Positions 50,952 through 61,800 of a stretch of 64,000 nt of DNA are shown here, piece by piece; position 1 is the stretch's first letter; the number at the start of each line of letters is the position of its first letter. Origin of the DNA: Tanytarsus gracilentus (taxonomy: Eukaryota > Arthropoda > Insecta > Diptera > Chironomidae); NCBI GenBank assembly GCA_038502055.1, contig JAXRKN010000045.1, forward strand, positions 4,486,501-4,550,500. The letters run 5' to 3'. A program made the translations under genes and the position numbers. The notes beneath the pieces are model-generated. The model was given only the letters and a program-made list of their open reading frames with translations. It was not told the DNA's origin and ran no database searches.

Positions 50952-52727
50952 CTGAGAGCGGAAGAAGAAAAATTGTTGCTAAAATGCAAAGAGATCCTTG
51001 ACTCCATGGATTTGGGTGTTTTTTTGCTGATTAAGCTTTAAATCTCAAAACAGAAGTGAGAAGTTAAAATTTATTATTAAATTTTCTATTTTTTCAATTT
51101 TTATTTTGAAATAAATTCTAAAATTTCTGTTGAGTTTTCTTCCATTGCGAGTCACATCAACATAAAGCCCAGTCCTTTCTTTGAAACCATTTTTATTCAA
51201 GCAAAGAAGGCTTTTGTTTATGCAGGGTTTGTTTGAAGTGCCTCCGACTAATCATGTTACATGAAAAAGGATTTAAGTTCACGCATTAACCTAATGACAA
51301 CATTGTCAATATTTTTCTCATTGTCCTTCTCTACCCACTTTGTTGTCTACCTACTGCTGTCATTAAGTACCACACTTAAGAGTTTTTCACTCTCTTAAGA
51401 CATTTTTATAAAAGCACACAAAGTGTTTAAGATGAATCTAAAACAACATAAACAATATCACGACTTTCATTTAAACATTGTTTTTTTAAAGAGATGACAA
51501 CAGGCACTATGGCGTCAACACAATTCTCCAAGAAACAAACATGACAACATTTAAAGAAACGAATCCCCTATTTAGAGATTGTCAAATTTCTCTGCCAGCG
51601 TAACTTAATTAAAACATTTTTTTGAATTGTAATTTCGTTTGCTCCCAAATGACAAAAATGTGTTAATTAATTTGTATGACTTACAGAGTGGCGTCGAGGG
51701 ATTATTTATTTACAATGAGCTTTCAGTAAAAAGAAAATATTCCATTATAAATAAATGATGTTTGGCTTTTAGAGATTTTCTTAATGGATTTTTCACAAAA
51801 AGCTTTTGACGAGATCAAAAATTAATAAAAAAAATTAATGCGTTGTTGAAATCGTTAAAGCTTTTAAAGGAAACTGTCGGAAATATTTTAAAATGAAAAA
51901 GGATTTTTTAAAATAATTTTTTAATTTAAAAAACAAACCCAATATCATATGATTACAAAATGATTTGGGAAGTAATAAACGAGCTTTTTAAAAGCTTTTG
52001 CAGAGCTTTTTGAAAGTTTTCAAAAATTCTTATTTTTCTCTCTTTTTTAAGTTTGATATGAAATTTTAAATAAGATATATTGTTGCTTTCATTATTCAAA
52101 CCTTTCACACCAAATTAATCCACCTGCCCAAAATTACTAATTTCATCAAAAGCACCATCATATTCAACAATTTGCAATCTATCAAATCCAAAACCCCTCC
52201 CCTTTAATTTTCAACGGCATGACAGAGTGGCTTGAACGATAATCAAATATTGAGCTATAAAATATTCATCCTCCTCTTACACACACACATATATTCTCTT
52301 TAATTAAAGCTCTAACGAGTGACTGATATCAATTAATGCTAGATAAATATCAATTTATTGACATCTGTGTCCTCTCGCACACACAAAAGTTTACTCAATC
52401 AATCAAAAGACTTTTATTTCACGCTCGGAACGATTGCATACGAAATTTCAGATTGAGGTAGAGAAAGAGAGTTGTAAAAAAGTTTTTATAACATCATCAT
52501 CGCATACCCGCATGAGTGTTCGCACTGCCTTCGTGGTTTTTTGAAATTTTCATAAAATAATAAAAGTTTATTTCAAAAGGGAGAAAAATTTGAAGCTTAA
52601 AGGAAAATCCGCACATATGAGGTCCACTTGCGGCACCCTTTTAAAAATGTGTTTCGTTTGCATAAACGCTCCCCGCTCGGTCCACAAAAATTGATGGTCA
52701 ATAATCTCTCTTTTTTTCTCGTTTCAG

Positions 52728-52884
52728 GAAAAAAATTGCCAAAATATTGAACCGCAACGGAACGACAAAGCTGTAATAAAATTCCATTTCCACTCCCTTT
52801 AAAGCTCCCCAGCGTGCACAACACGCAACAACATCGGAAAGTTTTGTGGCTGCCATAAACTCTCATAGACCTCCGATTATTATA
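52728..52884 (+). promoter_or_regulatory. PKD 5' UTR part of the first coding exon
   Basis: A strong acceptor (ctctctttttttctcgtttcag) ends at 52727, so the exon carrying the PKD start codon probably begins at 52728 with 157 bases of 5' UTR. An upstream non-coding exon is therefore expected; a candidate donor is at 35481, not proven. Confidence 0.55.
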
Positions 52885-55800
52885 ATGGCTGGATCTCCGG
52901 AAGTTGCCTTTCTCTTTCAATTCGGCAATCTACGTGACATCGTCACAACAAATGTCGGCTCATTGACGCTCAACAAACTCAAGGATCTGGCATGCGATTT
53001 CATAAATTCTAAGGTGAGTTTTTATGTCATCATTTTTTTAAATGCAGGTTAAGTAAAAAATTATCATAAATATTTATGGACTCACTCATAAGATCGTCAA
53101 TAGACTGCGTAGAAAAAGTTTTTGCCCCTTTTGTTCTTTATTGATGGACGTCACACCTGTCTAGAGCAGAGTACAAGGTTACCAACTTGTTGCTGTCAGT
53201 AACGAGCAAGGGCGGAACATTTTAAATTATTTTGATTAAAATTTTAAGAAATTTTTTAGATTTTATTTCATGATTTTATTAAAAAAAATAATTTTTATAT
53301 TTCAAAGTCGTCAATCCTTGCTTCCAACGTCATAGAAAAAATATAAAAATCGAATTAATGCTAGAAAAATGCGTCGTGGAACTTTAACTCTCATTCTCCT
53401 CAGAGTTACTCAAATTCCATCAAATTGGTTTCATGTCGAGCGCTTTATAAATATTTTTTGTAAATTACGATGAACTCAGAGCGATGAAAATAGTACAACA
53501 ATTTTAATTTCAAGACTTTCAAACATCCCCTAGCACGAGACTGATGGCAAACATAAAATTAAATTATAAAACCCGATGTGATGCTGCCAAACGATCTGAT
53601 TTTTCACGAGAAAATTTCTTAATTGAAAAACATTTCTTTAAAATTCAATTAACACGTGGAGCAGCAGCAGCTCCGGATGGATGAAATCAATTTTTATATT
53701 TCTCCAAACCGATTCTTGTCGAAACACGCGCGAGTTAATTTTTATTAATAGAAACTTTTTAATAACAGTCAGGAAACAAGCGCACATAAATCATTTTTTT
53801 GCGTGCATAACGAAAACACATTGAGAATTTTTCACGCTTGAAAGGGTTTGTTTGAGTTATTGTGTGAACAAACAATAAAAAGTGACTTGTATGGATTTTC
53901 TTTCATAAATTCTGAAAGGAACAAAAACTTGTAGACGGTCTCTTTTAAATTTTCAAGGAGCTTATGAAACATTTTTAAATCGTATTAATGTCAGTTTGGA
54001 AATTATTAAAAAATTCTTCGAAGATCAAAAATAAAATTTTGAAATTTATCTGAGCTTGAATTTTAATTTCACATTTTTATTTCCAAGAAAAACTCGCTCA
54101 GATCCTTTCCACACTTATTTTTAGTATCATGACAAATATCATCATTTAATACTCCCATGATTACTGCAAGCTTAATAAACCCACGCTAATTTCCAGACTG
54201 AACTTTAGTACTTTCCTCGTTATTATTACCCGCAGACATTACTTACAAACCAGGTGGAAGAGATTTTCTCCTTATTTGATTTTATGCAGCAATTTTAGTT
54301 GCTTCATTCGATTTTATTAAAGTTATTTTCAAAGATTGTTATTAAATTTTTATATTTTTCCGGTTAAAAGCTTTTTATGTGGAGCTTTTCAATATCGTAA
54401 AAGTCTCACATGAGAATTTTGAAAAATTTTACGATACTGAGATGTTTTGCTATAACAAAAAGGTTCTCAAATAAACTTTTGATCCATCTAATTAATTAAA
54501 AATAATGATTTTTTGCCTTCGTAACTGTCAATGGGACTTTTTTGTACTCGCTTTAAAAAAGGAGTCAAAGACACGGCAAGCACAAGGAAAGGAATTTAAG
54601 TCTTTAGCTTGAGGGTTTTCAGTTGAGTAAATTTACTTTAAAAGTCAATGATGTTATGCGAGATATTATGATAATTTCAATGAATATTTTATGCGAGTTT
54701 TTGGCTTTGAATATTCTAGAGCTCACTTCAAAGAATGCTTGAAACTGTTATTTTAACAATTTACCACTTATAAGATTTTGAACTGTTAAAAATTTGAAAT
54801 TAAAGCTTGACTGCACTTGCGAAACCTTTCTCTTTCATAACTGTTGCTTGATTTATCACTAAATCCTCTTTTAAACATTTGAACTATTTAAATGAAATCA
54901 TTGCCGCTGAAATATCACTAAATCACTGTAAAAAATCACAAACACTGGATATTATTTTTGATGTTATTCAATCAAATTTATTTCTCAATCATGATGTGGA
55001 ACACACGAAAACGGATGTTTATAATAAATTTGATGATGTTTAATCCAACTGTAAGTAGAACAAACGGAAAAATTTATTAGATCCAGAAAGCAAAAAAATA
55101 TATTTTTATCTCACCTTCTTGAAGCCAATATCCTTGGCGTACTCATGGAAACACTGTCGGCAGAGGTTCAATCCGTACTTTCTGATGATTCCATGTCCGT
55201 TTGAGCAGGCACGGCTAGAAAAAAGAATTAAAAAAATTTCGAATTAATTTTTTGAGGTTAGAAAAATTATTTTTGTTATTTTCAACTATTTTTACTTAAT
55301 TTTTTAAGTATCCTCCATATTCTACTCACCAATGGCGTGATCCTGGTCCATAATTACGGGGATGTGAGTACCAAACTCGAGCGAAACCCATCTTAATTAA
55401 TTTTTTTTCGACTTTACGAAATGTCTCGTAAAAATTCCCGAGAGAAAAAGAGAGAGTTGTAAAGTGGGCGCACCGAGCATGCGCTCACGTTCGAAAAATT
55501 TGTTCGAATCGAGCATACTCGGAATTTGAATTTAACGGTTTTTGTGAATGAGAAAAAATAATTTAAAAATGCTGACTAAAGATTTTTTTATTTTGACAAT
55601 AAAATTGAACCTTGAACTGTTCTTTTATGAGGGAGTGTATCTTGATATTGCAGTTTAAGAACTCAATCGATTATTTTTACGGTAATAATTTAAATGTGGC
55701 ACGTGTTTAAAATAAATCTTTATTTAAAAAAATTAAAATTCCTCGAAAATTAATTACATTTTCTAATTTGAGAACATGTCCTGAAACATTAAAAAGGAAC

Positions 55801-58800
55801 ATGAAAAAAATAATTTGTGGCTCTGAGTGTGAGCACCAAAAAAAGAAGAAAGGCAATTTTCCTTTTTCCTAAAAATACTCAAACTTGTTCAACATATTCA
55901 AATTGAATTAGTTTTTTTACGATGTCGCTCTTTCACTTCTCTTTCTCGCCTCACTTCGCCTTATCTCGTTTGGCTTATAAACATTCATTATTATTGTGGA
56001 GGATGTTCAGTTTATGGCGAGGGTTGTGACGCTTAATTTCCTTCGTATAAACATATGAATATAAAAGCTTTCCGCTTAAATATTAAGATGTTGCCAGAGT
56101 GTCTAGGGTTGATTTTTTGTCTCAGGATGTGATTCGAAGAAATGCCAATTGAAATAATCTATATAAGTTGTTGTTTCTTATCCACATGAAAACTCGCATA
56201 AACAATTTGTTTCATTGCACGTATGGGAAAATAAAAGTTTGAGCATATACGCGAGTAAAAAAATAGAGATAGCAATAATTTTTTTATGCTGTAGCCATTG
56301 CGATAATATTGACATTGAAAATAAATTGCCTCGGGGATTTACTGACTTTCCTCACCTTTAGTGGCTGAATATTTAATAAAACTTTTTTTATCTATCAAGT
56401 GTGCGTATGAGGTCATAAAAATAGCGACAAAGTAGATGATTGATAAACGTTAGTACGTCAGGGGTTGGACGTTTAATGAACTTTTTAATTTTATTACTTT
56501 GTAAATTAAATGTTTAGCAAAAATTAAATGAAGAAAAATTGAAAAATCTCCCACACTGCTTGTCAACTCGATTAATAGCAGCATACACTGATCGATTGTA
56601 TCCACTCTTGAGTTCACGCCGCAACATAATTCCCTCACGTTCTTCGAGTTTACTCGGATCATTAAATTCCTTGTCGGACACTCAGCGTAATAAAAAAAGG
56701 ACATTAAGCAAACAATATGCTGCTTTTGTCCATCGGCACGTTTTAAAAGGAAATGAAATTTTTATTTTCAGTTGTTTTCCACTCAATTGCACTCGAGAGT
56801 TAGGAAACAAATATTGTTGCCAATTGTATGCAAGAAATTTTCGAGTTTTGTCAAGAGGAAAAAGTGTTTGATCATAAATCGTGCAAATAAACCTTTTGAC
56901 GTTGTTCCGTCATGACAAAAAAAGATTCTATTCCGTTATCGAATTTTTTTAGCAATACAAAGGAAAAATTACACAGGAAAAATTTTATTCACGGGCGGAT
57001 GAAACTTTCAATAGAAATTGTTGAATGCACTGATAACAATAAAAAATTTATGATGCTGGAAACGTTACAATGAAAATTTCCATTGTTTGTCATACAATTT
57101 TTCAATTACATTTGGATTTTCCTAGAAAATGCTCGCATGTTAGTTGAAATGCATACAGGAAGAGTCACATTTTCATATCTGCAGTGTAAAAAATCTAATT
57201 GGAAATTTTTACTCGTTTTTTTTGATTTTGCAAATTGAGATGACTTTATAGCGTGGGATATTGAGTTATTTAAAATAATTTCAATATTTACCGGTCGTTA
57301 AAAATAACTCAGCATTAAACTTAATCCCACACTTTCATACCCACACGTCGTTGTTTCCACATAAACTCGAGTCCCATCCAAATAAAATGGAAATTCATTT
57401 TTATCTGAAAATGTGCTTGTGTTACGCAAAATCGACCTCTCTAATCTCATCATTTTAGACATTACCTTAATGCTGATGATGGATTACATTGAGTCTATAA
57501 ATATGAACATCACATTCACACTCGAATTACTCAATTGAAATCCTTTAAATATTCCAAGCACATATTTCTTTATGTGTTGGTGTTTTTTTCTCATAGCAAT
57601 TTCGAGTGAAATCTAAAAGCCAAGGACTTTCTTTCTATGAAATATTTTGTACATATTAAACTTTATTTGTTTGGTTTCCATGACCTTTTGAATACACCTC
57701 CGCTTGACCTTTTAAAAATCATCAAAATCTTATTTCAAAAATTATTTTCTAATTAAAAAGTTTTTTTACAAAATTTTAAGAAACATTTCATTTGAGAATT
57801 TTCCCACAAAATGAACTCACAAGAAATCTTGAGAAAATCAATTAGAAACTTTTTGTGGTGTCGACTTTGAGATTTGTTTGCTTATGGCATTGATGAATTT
57901 TATTTTTCTCTTATCAAAAAAAAATGAATGAGGAAGAAAAATTGAATTTTCGCTTTCTCACTTCCAGTATTAAAATTTTTCTGCGTCAGAGATGTTTAAA
58001 TTCTAAGAAATCACTTAAACATAAATTAAATGATTTTAATTGACCTTTTTCCTGGAATTTTTGTCATTTACTTTGAGCACTTCTTACAAATCCACGTGGA
58101 AAACTTTAGCTAACAAATTTAAGGTCAAATCAAACATCAACTACAGCTGCTTTAACATTGAGATCCTTGGACAAGTGATGAGGGTGCACTCGTCCATTAC
58201 TAAAATAAGTTTTTCAGTCAAGGGCGTCGAGTGTGAGTTGGATCATGTCTATAAAAAAATACTTAGTAAAATTTTTCTTGACCAAATGTATGAACAACTC
58301 TACAAAAAAGCGGAAACCATGAAAATGATGAAGCAATTTTCACTCTTCTTCAGCCTTTACTATGTAAAACCGACTCGTAGACGTTGATCTATTCAATTTG
58401 TTGTTATGATTAAATTAATTACACAAAATAACTTTCGTAGAAGCGTCTTGATGTTTTCTAATTTGACGCCTAATTTATAATCTAATTAGGAAACGCATTA
58501 TGTACTCAAATTTCTAGAGTGAACGCTTTTGTAAAAGTGGGTAAATTTTCCATCAACCGACATCTCATTGATTCCTTTAAGTAAGTTTAATTTGGGTCTG
58601 AATTCTTCAAGGGTGAATTTTTGCTGGTGAAGCTTTTCGTAAATAATTTAGTACTATTGAAAAAGCTTTCAATTGAAAAACCCCCGACTGAATTTGTTTG
58701 GAATGTAAATTTAGAATTGTCATCAAGTATTGAGTGCTCGTGAGTTAAATTTTAAATCAATTTCGAACTGTTTGTGAAGTCTGTTGATCGAAAAAAGCTC

Positions 58801-61800
58801 AACGTTTTGGTCGAGATTAAAAAAGCTCAAAATTCAAAGTTTTCACCAAAGTTAAGAACAGCTAAGAATTTTACCCTAACGAAAAATACGTAAATTTAAA
58901 ATGGCCATCCTCAAAACCTCATAAAATCGTAATCCCCATTTGAAAGTCAATTTCTATCACTTTAAATTCTTTTCTATATTTAATTTCACTCGAAGATATT
59001 TTATAAAGTGTAAAAGTTAATTTGCAACTTTCACCAACAGTTGACATAAATTACTCGCTCAAAATCTAATAAAATTGTAAATTCAATGAAGTTTTGCTAT
59101 TTGAAAAAGTTTTTCATCTATTGTGAAATTTTACAATTTTCTTCACTGGAAAAATTTTGTATTTTCTCAGAACGAAATCATTTATTGAAACTTACTAAAA
59201 CTTCTTCCAATAAAATTTTATTATCTGATGCTTTATTTTTTCTTCATGAAAATTTCTGTTTCAATTCAAAAGAAAAATTTGGTTCTTAATGAAGGAACAA
59301 ACTTTTTATAATTTAGTAAATAGTAACGAAGGGACAATTTAGAAAGGGCGAGAAAAGTTCACAAAAAGCTCATTAGGTCGATCAGAAAGTTGAAATTGGC
59401 CTTTAGGTCACAAAGAGTGTTAAAAATGTTTCATTCTCAATTGGAAGGTTGATGATGTTCTTAGAACACAACAAAAAAAAAAGGTTTGAAAAAAAATTTC
59501 CAATTATTGCGGTGAAATTTTTGTTTATTCAGCTGAACGCGAGCGTGCAAAAGTCATTTTCATTCATAACCAAATTTTCGTTATCTTTTCGCTATCAAAA
59601 TATATAGAAGCGCTCACAATAATTGTCACACAGAGAATTTCGCGATATGATTTAGCAATTTTCGATAAGACCTCGTACGTAATTCTACATGAATGTGCGA
59701 CGAGGTAATGACGTTGTTTAACGTCGAGGTGCGAAATGTAAATATAAAATTTTGCTCGTGAATTTTTGATGACGATATTCTTCTTATCTTACTCTATTAT
59801 GTTTTTGTTGTCGCTCATACGTGCGGTGAGAGAAATTATTTATTTAGAAGGTGGAATGGGAGCAATTATGGGTGACAAGACAATTTTCCGAGGACCTTTA
59901 AATATTTTTTATGAGCTGATGATTTGTCATTTTTCGAGTGAGGGATGCTGTAAATAATTTTTTATGTTAGCATGATGTGTGAATGACTTGAAGAAATTTA
60001 TTAACACAGTTATGAAGAACAAGAAAATTCTCTCACGGGAAAAAATTCCAAGGACTCGACTGAGAATTTTCATTTCATGCTGTGTGAAGGTCTTGAAATT
60101 TTTTGGTGTTTTCTGTGAAAAATTTCAGTGCGAAAATTCATTTAAAAATTATTAAACACAAATTTTTTTTATCAACTAAATTTCTAATAATTTTTTATTG
60201 CAAGAATATTTTTTCTAACATTTTTCTTCAATAGTTTTTTTTAATATCAATTTCATAACTTCCAAAATTCAAATTGCGTAATCCTTCACTTTTTTATCAT
60301 CGATTAAGGAACGAAATTTCAAATATGTGGTGTGAGTTTTTAAGGAAGCAAAAATGCTTTAAGCAATTCTCTAATTATTATCATATGCATTTTTCTCTCA
60401 AGTTTAAGCGACATAATTATATTGATCGACATTGCAAAGAGTCGTGTGCTTTAAGCCATTTGCACTATCGAACGTGTTTTCACGGTAGTAGGGGTATGGC
60501 GTTACAATGGGTGCTGGAATTATCGCTTCCTCACGCAACTTGGCCATTTGCCTGATAATACTGTAATATTGAAATACCACCATCCACATGCACATGTCCA
60601 TCACCGTGTAGACGGCACAAAATGACCCTGTGATGATAAAAAATAATTATTATAGTTTTGAGAATATTTTTGTAATTATTTCAACTCACAGTAAAGCCAA
60701 TTACAAACTCCCAAACGTTCGTAGAGCATGTGAGACCCAACCACAAGCAAAACGCTGTTAATCACCAGCGAAATTATAACATCAAAAACCATCCAGGGCA
60801 GGATGAAGTGAGCACGATTCTTTATGATACCACCAAAGAGACACAAGCACACGAGCAGATAAATTGTAGCGATAGCAGTTCCGATTGTGAGCTTAAAAAT
60901 TGTGCTCGATGCAATTTTTGTGGCTGAATTGAGTCGAACAATGTCTAAAGTCTCTCCACGACTGTTAATCGCTGGATAATAATAATAATCTTCCATCTCC
61001 TTCTGATCGTCGATGTCTTCGAGCAAAAGCTTTTGTGCTTTTTCAGCATTTATCAAGCCTAAGAGCATTATGAATATGATGACATGGGCTACGAGCTGGA
61101 GGAAAAAAATTCTATTGATCAATAGCAAAAAAATGGCAGCGAAACTTACAATTTCATAAATGCTGATTAAAACCGCACCAAGTCGCAAGTTCTTCGGCGA
61201 CATTTGAATCGTTTCGATCCATTTTTTTGGAATCAGAAACATGATGGAAAAATTGAGCCTTAAAAGTTGCTAAAATTAATTATTTTTACTCTTCAGATTT
61301 TTCACTAGATTTCATTTTTTCTAAACTTTTTGCGGATCATGCGCAGGAAAGAGCTTTTATCAATTTTTCCAGCGACGCGTGGTGGTAAAATTTTGCAACT
61401 AGACCAACGGAAAATTAAATTTAGACACGATAGAATTGAAATGAATCGATATTTTATGAGAGAGCAGTCTGTGACAATCATAAATTATGAAAAATTGAAT
61501 TAAATGACAGGCGAGAGGGTTGGGGTAGTTTTGGAACTTTTGTGACACTTAAAATATAAAAATTTTTACTCAAATTTCAAATAAAACTTTTAGCTCACAT
61601 TTTCTACAAGTTTCACCCTTCAACATAAATTTGTCAGAAATTCAATTCAATTTTTTTATGATTTATTTTATTTTCTCACCTCAGGTTCCCGACAACGGCG
61701 TAAATCATTTGTCCGATCGTCTCCTGCTCTTCCGTCACGACTACAACTCGAATAATATCCTTCAAATGATAAATTCACCCTTGGACATAGCAGATGAGAC

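Larger units (their letters stand above)
43556..52727. other. Long non-coding stretch upstream of PKD
   Basis: The stretch is A+T-rich throughout. It may be the intron between a PKD 5' UTR exon and 52728, or intergenic. It contains a 310-bp inverted-repeat element (45684-45993), a solo CARGGG end (46919-46935) and a candidate - strand exon (50836-50951). Other open frames (for example 44227-44409, 46698-46913 and 48580-48810) are short and unsupported. Confidence 0.45.
55457..60403. other. PKD first coding intron, middle part
   Basis: The stretch is intronic on the + strand. It contains protein-like open segments on the - strand (56514-56680, listed separately), a 115-codon + frame at 58040-58387, a CARGGG-like solo end at 56459-56471 and a short + frame at 59766-59957 with a hydrophobic start. 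None is identified. The remainder is A+T-rich. Confidence 0.45.

Noticed and set aside
52846..52884. Extra 13 codons in frame before the PKD ATG
   Set aside because: They begin with GTG, not ATG, and insect PKD starts at the MAGSPEV-type position, so they are treated as 5' UTR.
52597..52920. 107-codon frame on the - strand opposite PKD exon 1
   Set aside because: It is the shadow of the PKD 5' UTR and coding exon, with a basic low-complexity composition and no splice or family support.
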